The notes under the pieces: generated by a model
The model's input: the letters and a program-made list of their open reading frames with translations, nothing else
Databases searched by the model: none
Told to the model about the DNA's origin: nothing
Translations under genes and position numbers: made by a program
Assembly: GCA_022572355.1 (NCBI GenBank)
Contig: JACZWC010000002.1
Coordinates: forward strand, 62,001 to 126,000
DNA length: 64,000 nt
DNA from: Bacteroidota bacterium
Lineage (GTDB): Bacteria > Bacteroidota > Bacteroidia > NORP154
Reading direction: 5' to 3'
Part shown: in pieces, positions 54,033-62,234 of the stretch
Numbering within the stretch: position 1 is the stretch's first letter
Layout: every line of letters starts with the position of its first letter

Positions 54033-54085
54033 AAATCCATTTTCACAATTTGCATCTTTTTAAAAATCAAAAAACCGCATTAATT

Positions 54086-55846
54086 ATGAAGGGAATAAGA
54101 CTACATATTGGAATTGCAGCGTTTTCAATACTATCATTTACCGCAAACGCGCAGGTTAGCTTTACCATTGACACCACAAGTGGGTGCGCTCCGCACACGG
54201 TAAACTGCACTAACACGACCCACGTATCCATGGACACTACCAATGCAACATTCTATTGGTATTTTGAGGGCCCGGGAGATACAATTATAGACGATAGCAC
54301 TTATGATGCATCCTTCACGTACAATAATCCAGGCAACTATGAAATCCGATTAGCTATGTACGACAGCACAATGGTTTACCAGGGAGACTCATTGCTATGG
54401 ACCACAGTGAATGCTACTGTTGCAGCTGCCGATTCAGCAAGCATTTGCTCTAACGACAGTATATACCTTGGTAGTGCATTCCAAAACACAGCTGGCACTT
54501 ATATCGACACCTTAACAGCAACCAACGGGTGTGACAGCATCGTTAGCACTACTTTGGGCGTTACGACTGCACCGAATGCTGGTATTTCGGATACCGGTGC
54601 TGCATGTACTTCAGATATAAACTTTGATGTATCGACCGTTCTTGGTGGTACTCCAGATGGCGGAGGTACATGGACTGATGTTGACGGTGCCGGGTTATTT
54701 GGCACAAGCTTTAGTCCACTAATTGCCGGGGCAGGTGTTTATAATTTTATCTATGTGGTAACCGGCGTTTCGCCTTGCGTAGATGATTCAGCTACCGTAA
54801 CGGTAACGGTCTCTACTTTTGCCTTCGCCGGGTTGGCCGGCGCCAATTTATCGGCGTGTATTCTCGAGGACACAGTTGATGTATCGACCGGCCTTCTGCT
54901 AGCGGGAGATTCGGGCGGGACATGGATGGATGATGACGCAACCGGGCAATTGAACGGGACTATTTTTAATCCATCTGCCGCGGGTATTGGTTCCTATAAC
55001 TTCACTTACGTTGTGCTTGGTACAGGCGCTTGTGCGAATGACTCGACAACTGTAACAGTAGATGTAGTCAGCACACCGAATGCGGGGGCTGACGGAGCGC
55101 TAACCGCTTGCGGAGACCAATTGGCAGTTGACCTATCAACTGGCCTTGATGGAACACAAGACCCGGGCGGCACCTGGAATGACGACGATGCAACAGGTAA
55201 CCTGTTCTTTGGATTCTTTAATGCGAGCGGCGTTGGTGCGGGTACCTACAATTTCAGCTATGTTGCTTCTGCCAGCGGTTGTGCGGATGATTTTGCAGTT
55301 GTAGCCGTTACAGTTATTGCAGCGCCGAATGCCGGCACATCAACAACGTTAAGCACTTGCGATACAACAACCTCAATCGATTTGTTCTCTGGATTGGGTG
55401 GTAGCCCAGACACAGGCGGTTCATGGAGCGATGATGACTTTACCGGGGCATTGGCCAACAGCATATTTGATCCGTCAATACCAGAAGTTGGTACGTATAG
55501 CTTTACTTATACCGTTATTGGCACTCCACCTTGTGTCAATGCTTCCACAGCAGTCACTGTGGATGTAAGCAACTGTGTCGGTATCCCGGAGTTGAACATG
55601 TCATCAATCAAGCTTTATCCAAATCCATCTGAAGGCGTGTTTACGCTAGATTTTGGAAGCAACAGTATCGAGGATACACGTATTGAAGTTTTCAATGCCC
55701 TCGGGGAGTTGCTGGAAAATGCAATTATTGAGAACAATGCTTCTAAGATATATGTTGACCTGACAGGCAATCCAAACGGCTTGTACTACCTCAACATTAT
55801 CAGTGATGGGAAACTGGTGACCAATAAGGTGTCCATTACCAGGTGA
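54086..55846 (+). CDS. Secreted repeat protein with T9SS type A sorting domain
   Basis: 586 residues from ATG 54086 (MKGIRLHIGIAAFSILSFTA), which starts a signal peptide cleaved after ANAQ; the frame is open to 54002. A PKD-like first domain (FTIDTTSGCAPHTVNCTNTT ... FTYNNPGNYEIRL) is followed by a CDSIV-type module and four tandem repeats of about 80 residues (APNAG...C...DVSTGLGG..D.GGTWxDDDATG...GxYNFTYV). These are found in many T9SS-exported surface proteins, with no function known. The C-terminus SIKLYPNPSEGVFTLDFG ... NKVSITR is a type A sorting domain. Ends just before a strong terminator. Confidence 0.9.
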   Translation: MKGIRLHIGIAAFSILSFTANAQVSFTIDTTSGCAPHTVNCTNTTHVSMDTTNATFYWYFEGPGDTIIDDSTYDASFTYNNPGNYEIRLAMYDSTMVYQGDSLLWTTVNATVAAADSASICSNDSIYLGSAFQNTAGTYIDTLTATNGCDSIVSTTLGVTTAPNAGISDTGAACTSDINFDVSTVLGGTPDGGGTWTDVDGAGLFGTSFSPLIAGAGVYNFIYVVTGVSPCVDDSATVTVTVSTFAFAGLAGANLSACILEDTVDVSTGLLLAGDSGGTWMDDDATGQLNGTIFNPSAAGIGSYNFTYVVLGTGACANDSTTVTVDVVSTPNAGADGALTACGDQLAVDLSTGLDGTQDPGGTWNDDDATGNLFFGFFNASGVGAGTYNFSYVASASGCADDFAVVAVTVIAAPNAGTSTTLSTCDTTTSIDLFSGLGGSPDTGGSWSDDDFTGALANSIFDPSIPEVGTYSFTYTVIGTPPCVNASTAVTVDVSNCVGIPELNMSSIKLYPNPSEGVFTLDFGSNSIEDTRIEVFNALGELLENAIIENNASKIYVDLTGNPNGLYYLNIISDGKLVTNKVSITR

Positions 55847-55852
55847 TCAAAC

Positions 55853-55890
55853 GAAAAGCCCCTCATTTACGCGTAAATGGGGGTTTTTTT
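55853..55890 (+). terminator. Intrinsic terminator
   Basis: GCCCCTCATTTAC pairs with GTAAATGGGGG around a short CG loop and is followed by a run of seven T. It begins 7 bp after the stop codon of the T9SS type A cargo gene. Confidence 0.88.
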
Positions 55891-56046
55891 ATGGGCCTGA
55901 ATAGAAGAGAAGGTTGATCCTTCATTTGCTTTTTCGCCGACCATCCCCTACTCTCATAATCCGTATATTTATCGAGTCAGCAGGTGTGACTTAAACAGAG
56001 TATAGCTTTGGCAGATTATAACAGGCTTGGGTATAGTTCAATAAAA

Positions 56047-57705
56047 ATGAAAAAACGATGCTTCATAGCGCTGTATATATTTCTCCAGTCTTTTGCGGTT
56101 AATGCTCAAGATGAGAGCACCATTGATTCGCTTACTCAAATAATTGACAACCCCGGTAGCCACGACACATCTGTTTGCAACGCATATCTGAGCTGGGGTG
56201 AGGAAGTTTACCTGAACGACCCGGACACAGCTTTAATTCTTTGGCAAAAGGCGTATGATATTGCTGAAGAGAATATAACTATGGGCCCATCCTTCGGTTC
56301 CGCTCAGGACGAGCCCCCCACCCTTAAAAAAAGATATTTATTTTTTTTGGCGCAGGCCCTGAACAATGTTGGGTATATCTATGGAGAAAAAGGAGAAATT
56401 CAAAAGCAATCGGAGTACTATCATAAGAGCTTGAAGATTAAAGAAGAAATTGGGGATAAAAAAGGCATAGCCATGTCATTAAACAATATTGGGATGCTCT
56501 ATATGAATCAAGGTGACATATCTAAAGCGTTGGGGTACTATCACAAAAGTTTGAAGATAAGAGAAGAAATAGGGAATAAAAAAGGAATAGCTATCTCTTT
56601 AAACAATATTGGGTTTATCTATAAGAATCAAGGAGACATACCTAAAGCACTGGAGTACTTTCATAAGAGTTTGAAGATATATGAGGAAATTGTGGATAAA
56701 AGTGGAATAGCTTACTCTTTAAACAATATTGGGGTTATCTATAACAGTCAAGGAGACATACCTAAAGCACTGGAGTACTTTCATAAGAGTTTGAAGATTC
56801 AAGAAGAAACAGGGGATAAAAATGGAATAGCTAACTCTTTAAACAATATTGGGGTTATCTATAGGAATCAAGGAGAAATACCTAAAGCACTGGAGTACTA
56901 TCACAAGAGTTTGAAGATTGAAGAAGAAATAGGGAATAAAAGTGGAATAGCTATTTCTTTAAACAATATTGGGTATATCTATAAGAATAAAGGAGACATT
57001 CCTAAAGCACTGGAGTACTATCACAAGAGTTTGAAGATTAAAGAAGAAATTGGGGATAAAAGAGGAATAGCCGTCTCTTTAAAGAACATTGGAACTGTTG
57101 AACTGGACAGGGGCGCACTTACAGAGGCCTTGAATTATGGTATCCGCGGCTTGCAAATATCACAAGAGATCGGCTCTCCTGAACTTATATCGCATAACTC
57201 CAGCTTATTGAGCAAGGTGGCCAGAAAACAGGGAGATTTTCAGGAAGCTTTGGAAATGTACGAACTACACATCTTAATGCGCGACAGCATTAAAAACGAG
57301 GAAACTGAGAAAGAGAGCATAAGGCAGCAGATGAAGTATGAGTTTGAAAAAGCTCAACTTGTCAAAGAACAAGAAGAAAATGAAAAACGCCGAATTTTAA
57401 ATGAAAAATTAAAGAGGCGTGACAATCTACAGTACTCGGTAGTGTTAATTTGTTTATTGGTGATTGGTGTAGTGGTTGCAATGCTGGGAAGATTATCGCT
57501 TCCAGAAAGAATTGCAGAAGGGATCATCTTCTTTTCATTCCTGATCTTGTTTGAGTTTCTGCTGGTGCTGGCAGATCCCTACATTGAAGAATGGTCTGGT
57601 GGTGCGCCGGGGTTTAAGCTATTGTTTAATGCGGGGATAGCGGCGTTAATTTTCCCCGCTCATGCTTTTTTTGAGAGTAAGATGAAAGGGAGGTTGGTGA
57701 AGTGA
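56047..57705 (+). CDS. TPR membrane protein 1 of 3, with 120-bp tandem repeats
   Basis: 552 residues from ATG 56047; TTG 56008 is also in frame but would leave the signal peptide (KKRCFIALYIFLQSFAVNAQ) internal. Eight or so TPRs follow, six of them nearly identical 40-residue units (GDIPKALEYYHKSLKI...EEIGDKSGIAISLNNIGYIYKN). Then comes a coiled coil (NEETEKESIRQQMKYEFEKA) and a C-terminal module with three predicted membrane helices (LQYSVVLICLLVIGVVVAML, EGIIFFSFLILFEFLLVLAD, KLLFNAGIAALIFPAHAFF). The domain order resembles Bacteroidota TPR sensor kinases, but the kinase is absent. Coupled to the next paralogue by TGATG. A PSFGSAQDEP insertion lies in an early repeat. Confidence 0.87.
   Translation: MKKRCFIALYIFLQSFAVNAQDESTIDSLTQIIDNPGSHDTSVCNAYLSWGEEVYLNDPDTALILWQKAYDIAEENITMGPSFGSAQDEPPTLKKRYLFFLAQALNNVGYIYGEKGEIQKQSEYYHKSLKIKEEIGDKKGIAMSLNNIGMLYMNQGDISKALGYYHKSLKIREEIGNKKGIAISLNNIGFIYKNQGDIPKALEYFHKSLKIYEEIVDKSGIAYSLNNIGVIYNSQGDIPKALEYFHKSLKIQEETGDKNGIANSLNNIGVIYRNQGEIPKALEYYHKSLKIEEEIGNKSGIAISLNNIGYIYKNKGDIPKALEYYHKSLKIKEEIGDKRGIAVSLKNIGTVELDRGALTEALNYGIRGLQISQEIGSPELISHNSSLLSKVARKQGDFQEALEMYELHILMRDSIKNEETEKESIRQQMKYEFEKAQLVKEQEENEKRRILNEKLKRRDNLQYSVVLICLLVIGVVVAMLGRLSLPERIAEGIIFFSFLILFEFLLVLADPYIEEWSGGAPGFKLLFNAGIAALIFPAHAFFESKMKGRLVK
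56282..56325. repeat. Short repeat inserted in frame in TPR gene 1
   Basis: The block GGGCCCATCCTTCGGTTCCG and following bases (CTCAGGACGAGC) encode GPSFGSAQDEP and interrupt the alignment of this TPR protein with its two paralogues. The core CCTTCGGTT...CAGGA also occurs in TPR gene 2 (58649-58693). It resembles mobile palindromic repeats seen in coding regions of related bacteria. Confidence 0.5.
56401..57084 (+). repeat. Tandem 120-bp repeats inside TPR gene 1
   Basis: About 5.7 copies of an exactly 120-bp (40-codon) unit. Copies at 56641-56760, 56761-56880, 56881-57000 and 57001-57084 begin with almost identical bases (CTAAAGCACTGGAGTACT). Near-identity at the DNA level, including silent positions, points to recent duplication or ongoing gene conversion. 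Units correspond to one TPR each. Confidence 0.85.
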
Positions 57706-59402
57706 TGAAACAACGATTCTTCATAGCGCTGTCCATATTTCTCCTGTCTTTAAGTTCAAGCGCAAATGATCAGCATATTATTGATTCCTTAAAAGTAGTA
57801 ATTGAAGATGCCACCCACGACAGCACCAAAGTGAATATCCTTTTAGAAATTGCAAATCTTACTTATATCAAGAACCCCGATACGGCCCTTAATGTGTGCA
57901 AACAGGCCCTGAAACTTGCTGAACATAATAATATGATTGCAGAGAAAGCAGAATGTTATGGTTGGCTTGGCTATCTCGTTAGGCAAAAAGGTGAGATGAA
58001 TTTAGCACTTGAATACAACTTCAAGGCTTTGAGAATAGAAGAGAAAATAATCAAGGAGAGATCTTTGGATGGTTTGACATTATTAAATGAAGCAGAAATA
58101 ATCGCAATTAAACAGAATATTGCTCCCACATTGAACAATATTGGGCTTATTTATAAGATACAAGGGGATATCCTTAACTCGCTGAAGTTCTATCTTAAAA
58201 GTCTAAAAGTATATGAACAGATTGGGAATAAAAACGGCATAGCGACCTGCTTGAACAATATTGGTCTTATTTATAAAGATCAAGGGGACATTGCTCGCTC
58301 TCTGGAGTTCTATGATAAAGGCTTGAAAATACTGGAAGAAATAGGAGATAAAAAAGGTATAGCTACCTATTTAAGCAATATTGGGGTTATCTATAGTGAG
58401 CAAGAAGACACTCCCAATGCACTGGAGTTCTTTTATAAAAGTTTGAAAATTCAAGAAGAGATCGGTTATAAAAAAGGAGTAGCTAACTCCTTAAACAATA
58501 TTGCGAGTATCTATTATCATCAGGGTAAAATTGCTAATGCGCTTGAATACCATGATAAAAGTTTGAAAACAAGAGAAGAAATACAAGATAAAAGCGGTAT
58601 AGCTAATTCTTTAAATAACATTGCTTATATCTACAAAAATCAAGGGGACCCTTCGGTTACCTCTTCTAAACAGGAGTCTCTCAACGCAGGTTTCAAAAAA
58701 GCACTGGAATTCTCGAATAAAAGTTTGAAAATAAGAGAAGAGATAGGGGATAAAAGTGGCATAGCGAGCTCATTGAACAATATTGGCGAATTTTATCTGG
58801 AACAAGGACGGTTGGATGATGCCTTGGAAAATGGTACGAAGGGACTATTGCTTGCACGTACTATAGGGTCGCCTCGTTTAATATCTCACAGCGCTGGCTT
58901 GCTGAGTAAAGTGGCTAAAGCGAAAGGAAACCACCAAAAAGCCTTGGAAATGTATGAGCTCCATATTCAAATGCGTGACAGTATTAAAAACGAAGAAACC
59001 CAGAAAGCCACTATTCGCCAACAGACCAAGTATGAGTTTGAGAAAACCATGCTTGTGAAGGAGCAAAAGGAGAAAGAGGAGGCCAGGGTGCTTTCGGAAG
59101 AAATTTCCAGGAGAGATAATCTGCAGTACTCGGTCGTGTTGATTTGTTTACTGGTAATTGGCGTAATAGTGGCTATGCTGGGTAGATTAGCCTTACCCGT
59201 TAGAATGGCCGAAGGCATCATCTTTTTCTCATTTTTGATCTTATTTGAGTTCTTGTTGGTCTTGGCTGATCCATACATCGACAACTGGTCTGGCGGTGCA
59301 CCTGGGTTTAAGCTCCTGTTTAACGCGGGAATTGCTGCTTTTATCTTTCCATTACACTCATTCTTTGAAAGAAAACTTAAAGGCAAATTAGTAACCAAAT
59401 GA
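57705..59402 (+). CDS. TPR membrane protein 2 of 3
   Basis: 565 residues from ATG 57705, giving TGATG overlap with gene 1 (GTG 57702 is in frame too). Signal peptide (FFIALSIFLLSLSSSANDQ), about nine TPRs, the coiled coil KNEETQKATIRQQTKYEFEK and the same C-terminal three-helix module (RMAEGIIFFSFLILFEFLLV ... PGFKLLFNAGIAAFIFPLHS). The C-terminal 150 residues are much more conserved with gene 1 than the TPRs are, so this module is probably the functional core. One TPR carries an in-frame insertion (PSVTSSKQESLNAGF). Overlaps gene 3 by 4 bp. Confidence 0.87.
   Translation: MKQRFFIALSIFLLSLSSSANDQHIIDSLKVVIEDATHDSTKVNILLEIANLTYIKNPDTALNVCKQALKLAEHNNMIAEKAECYGWLGYLVRQKGEMNLALEYNFKALRIEEKIIKERSLDGLTLLNEAEIIAIKQNIAPTLNNIGLIYKIQGDILNSLKFYLKSLKVYEQIGNKNGIATCLNNIGLIYKDQGDIARSLEFYDKGLKILEEIGDKKGIATYLSNIGVIYSEQEDTPNALEFFYKSLKIQEEIGYKKGVANSLNNIASIYYHQGKIANALEYHDKSLKTREEIQDKSGIANSLNNIAYIYKNQGDPSVTSSKQESLNAGFKKALEFSNKSLKIREEIGDKSGIASSLNNIGEFYLEQGRLDDALENGTKGLLLARTIGSPRLISHSAGLLSKVAKAKGNHQKALEMYELHIQMRDSIKNEETQKATIRQQTKYEFEKTMLVKEQKEKEEARVLSEEISRRDNLQYSVVLICLLVIGVIVAMLGRLALPVRMAEGIIFFSFLILFEFLLVLADPYIDNWSGGAPGFKLLFNAGIAAFIFPLHSFFERKLKGKLVTK
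58649..58693. repeat. Short repeat inserted in frame in TPR gene 2
   Basis: This 45-bp block adds 15 residues (PSVTSSKQESLNAGF) between the 'NQGD' and 'KKALEF' parts of a repeat. Its bases CCTTCGGTTACC and ACAGGAGTCTC resemble the insert in TPR gene 1, but at a non-equivalent position. Confidence 0.45.
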
Positions 59403-61021
59403 ATCTAAAAAGTATAATAGCGACACTTATTCTTTTCACATCTTTTGCGATTAAAGCACAGGATCAAGGTGTTATAGATTCTCTAAAAACAGTTATTGAA
59501 ACATACAAGCAGGATACAACCAAGGCCAAGGCCCTCATTCTCCTTAGCTGGAAATTGAAAAATTTGGGGGAATACAATGAAGCATTAAAATATGCCAAGC
59601 TAACGCTTGAGCTCTCAAAAGAGCTTGACTACAAATCAGGAATGGCCAGGGCGCACAGCGTATTCGGCAATATATACGATTACCAAAGTGAATATAAAAA
59701 GGCTATCCAATCCTATGACAGGGCGCTTGAGATGTTTAAAGAACAGATCGGGTCAACAGAAACGAGAATATCAGTGTCCGCTAAACGAGGAATGGCCTCT
59801 ACTTATAATAACATAGGACTTATTTATTACAATCAATCCGCCCATACGCAAGCGCTGGGCCATTACTTTAAAGCATTGGCAATGGCAGAAGAACTAGGAC
59901 ATGATGGCGGTATCGCATTACTGTCGAACAACATCGGCCTTATTTACTTCGATCAACGTGCCTATAATCAGGCGCTTAAGTACTACTCTAAATCTCTTAA
60001 GATGGAACTGAAAATGGGGAATAATCAAGGTGTCGCCATCGTATATAATAACATTGGGGTAATTTATGAAAAGCAATTTGAGTTCTCTAAGGCTCTTGAC
60101 TATCACTTCAGATCCCTTAACATAAGACAGGAGCACAATTACAAACTGGGATTGGCACATTCTTATACCAACATTGGTAATTTGTACACGGACTTATTTA
60201 AGAAAATTGATGCCTCCGCCGACTTCCTGAATGACTCTGCTCTTTCTGCCGAACTCAGGAAATGGGTTTCGCAAAACCCCAATAAACTCCTGGACACCGC
60301 CATGTTCTATCAAAAAAAGAGCCTTTCCATTAAAAATGAATTGAGTGATGAATATGGGATGTCATCCAGCCTGGTTGGTATTGGCCAAATCTATTTTCAA
60401 AAACATGATTACCCTACGGCGCTGAATTATTTTATGGATGCGGCAGCACTAGCAGACAGCATAGGGGCTTTACAAAGATCGAGCAGTGCCTATAAGTGTA
60501 TTTCAGAGAGCTTTGCAAAGCTCGGGAAGTATAAAAATGCCTTTGACAACTTCATTCAATTTTCCGCATTAAATGATAGCTCCTTTAACGAAAAAAAGAG
60601 CAAGGAGCTGGGCAAGCTGGAAGCCAAACACGAATTTGAAACCGCAGAAACCGAACGAAAGCGATTGGAGAAAGAGAAGGCGGACCTGCTCTCCGAAGCG
60701 CAGCGCAGGAGAGACAATCTTCAATATTCGGGCATCTTAATCGTCATAGTGCTGCTCTTTGCCGGGGTGTTTGTATTGGCCAGATTCTCAATACCAATGA
60801 GATTGGCAGAGGGTATGGTGTTTTTCTCCTTTCTTTTATTTTTCGAATTTACCCTCGTATTACTAGATCCTTATATTGAGCGGTACAGTTCGGGCGCCCC
60901 AGCTATCAAATTGGCTTTTAATGCTGTCTTAGCCGGTGTAATATTTCCACTACACTCATTCTTTGAAAGAAAGCTCAAAACGAGATCCGATAGCTATCGG
61001 ATGGTTAACAGCGACGCATAA
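59399..61021 (+). CDS. TPR membrane protein 3 of 3
   Basis: 540 residues. Signal peptide (MNLKSIIATLILFTSFAIKAQ), TPRs more divergent than those of genes 1 and 2, a longer inter-repeat region (KKIDASADFLNDSALSAELR), a coiled coil (LGKLEAKHEFETAETERKRL) and the common three-helix C-terminus (MRLAEGMVFFSFLLFFEFTL ... AIKLAFNAVLAGVIFPLHSF). After the shared FFERKLK the last 13 residues (TRSDSYRMVNSDA) differ from the paralogues and are encoded by a palindrome-containing sequence. Coupled by ATGA to gene 2. Likely a three-gene operon whose products could form one membrane assembly. Confidence 0.87.
   Translation: MNLKSIIATLILFTSFAIKAQDQGVIDSLKTVIETYKQDTTKAKALILLSWKLKNLGEYNEALKYAKLTLELSKELDYKSGMARAHSVFGNIYDYQSEYKKAIQSYDRALEMFKEQIGSTETRISVSAKRGMASTYNNIGLIYYNQSAHTQALGHYFKALAMAEELGHDGGIALLSNNIGLIYFDQRAYNQALKYYSKSLKMELKMGNNQGVAIVYNNIGVIYEKQFEFSKALDYHFRSLNIRQEHNYKLGLAHSYTNIGNLYTDLFKKIDASADFLNDSALSAELRKWVSQNPNKLLDTAMFYQKKSLSIKNELSDEYGMSSSLVGIGQIYFQKHDYPTALNYFMDAAALADSIGALQRSSSAYKCISESFAKLGKYKNAFDNFIQFSALNDSSFNEKKSKELGKLEAKHEFETAETERKRLEKEKADLLSEAQRRRDNLQYSGILIVIVLLFAGVFVLARFSIPMRLAEGMVFFSFLLFFEFTLVLLDPYIERYSSGAPAIKLAFNAVLAGVIFPLHSFFERKLKTRSDSYRMVNSDA
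60986..61001. repeat. 16-bp palindrome TCCGATAGCTATCGGA at the end of TPR gene 3
   Basis: A perfect palindrome whose inner 14 bp (CCGATAGCTATCGG) are identical to the apex of the inverted repeat at 17171-17186. Here it lies inside the coding sequence and rewrites the C-terminal residues of TPR protein 3 (SDSYRM). Confidence 0.7.
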
Positions 61022-61040
61022 TTTAAATACTCACAGATAT

Positions 61041-61991
61041 ATGAAACAAATTACATTGATCGGATTACTGTTGATTGGATTCTATACAAAAGGATATGGA
61101 GGCGATCTTTTAACTGACATAATTCGCTTTGCCTCAATTGATAAAGCAAAACAGCTCTTGACACAAGAAGACGATTTTACTGCGTGCTGGAGCCAATTTG
61201 ATATTGACTCCAGGTTGCAAAAGAAGAACAGCACGAAGGATGAACTTTTGAAACATATCTCATCCCAGGTAAGGGGTTGGGCTCCGAAAGAAAAGGCGAA
61301 AATTCTTTCAATGCTTAAGAGCATCGACAAAAGCATTGCTAAACAAGGCTTCAATATTGATTTCCCTGATGAGATCTATTTTGTGAAGACAACAGCAAAA
61401 GAGGAGGGTGGAGCAGGTGGATATACACGAGCCAATTATGTCGTATTAAAGGAGGGTATTCTCTCCTTGTCAAAAGGTGACTTAAAAAAGTTAATTGTGC
61501 ACGAATTGTTTCATGTTCTTTCGAGAAACAACCCGAATTTAAGGAAGGCACTTTACAAGATCATTGGCTTTGAGATCATAAAGGAGATAGAGTATCCGGA
61601 GAATTTAAAAAATTACAGGATCACAAATCCTGATGCAACTCAGACAGATAGCTATATTACACTGGTGTACAATGGGCAACAGGTTGACTGCATGATGATA
61701 CTGTATGCGAGCCAGGATTACGACGGTGGTGATTTTTTTAAGTATCTAAATATTGGCTTTCTGAATCTCAAAGGCACTGAAAACAAGGAGGTAGATTATG
61801 TGGATGGGCAAGCTGTGATTTACACATTCAAGGAGGTGTCAAACTTCTATGAACAAGTGGGCAGAAACACCGGATACATCATTCATCCCGAGGAGATACT
61901 TGCAGATAATTTTACGTTCGCGATATTGAAGAAGAAAGGCTTGCCGAACCAGGAAATTGTCGACGAGATAAAAAAGAAACTAAGAGAATAA
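61041..61991 (+). CDS. Exported putative HExxH zinc metallopeptidase
   Basis: 316 residues from ATG 61041 (MKQITLIGLLLIGFYTKGYG), the only start that puts a signal peptide first; the frame is open to 60963 inside TPR gene 3. The core motif is LIVHELFHVLSRNNPNLRKA, a HELFH zinc site with conserved Arg-Asn, and the later segment HPEEILADNFTF may supply the third, acidic ligand as in gluzincin-like families. I do not recognise the named family. It follows TPR gene 3 by 19 bp, so an operon with the TPR array is likely, but any functional link is unknown. Confidence 0.72.
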   Translation: MKQITLIGLLLIGFYTKGYGGDLLTDIIRFASIDKAKQLLTQEDDFTACWSQFDIDSRLQKKNSTKDELLKHISSQVRGWAPKEKAKILSMLKSIDKSIAKQGFNIDFPDEIYFVKTTAKEEGGAGGYTRANYVVLKEGILSLSKGDLKKLIVHELFHVLSRNNPNLRKALYKIIGFEIIKEIEYPENLKNYRITNPDATQTDSYITLVYNGQQVDCMMILYASQDYDGGDFFKYLNIGFLNLKGTENKEVDYVDGQAVIYTFKEVSNFYEQVGRNTGYIIHPEEILADNFTFAILKKKGLPNQEIVDEIKKKLRE

Positions 61992-62088
61992 AACTACGCA
62001 TTCACACCCAAATGAGGGTTCTGGCCAGCGGGAATGTGTATCTTTATTACAGGCATAACAAGTTGAACCTAATTAAACCTCAGATGAT

Positions 62089-62218
62089 ATGGACATAAAA
62101 TTGATAAGCTTAATCGCTATTGCCATAATTACCATGGGATCTCTAACAACTGACTGCTACTTTTAGCATTTTGGGTGCAATAGCCGGTTATTTATTCGGC
62201 TTGAAAAGAGAGGCTTAA
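62089..62218 (+). pseudogene. Frameshifted mini membrane protein gene
   Basis: Frame 1 from ATG 62089 reads MDIKLISLIAIAIITMGSLTT then hits TAG at 62164-62166. In another frame the following bases read TATFSILGAIAGYLFGLKREA and stop at 62216-62218. Joined by one indel near 62150 they give a single ~43-residue two-helix protein. An alternative is that only the first or second half is real. The region lies in the 243-bp gap after the HExxH gene. Confidence 0.45.
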
Positions 62219-62234
62219 ACCTGGTAACAATGAT

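Noticed and set aside
61453..61482. ILSLSKGD in the HExxH protein, similar to an inserted coding repeat.
   Set aside because: Short, fits the local protein context, and no DNA-level copy was found in the window.
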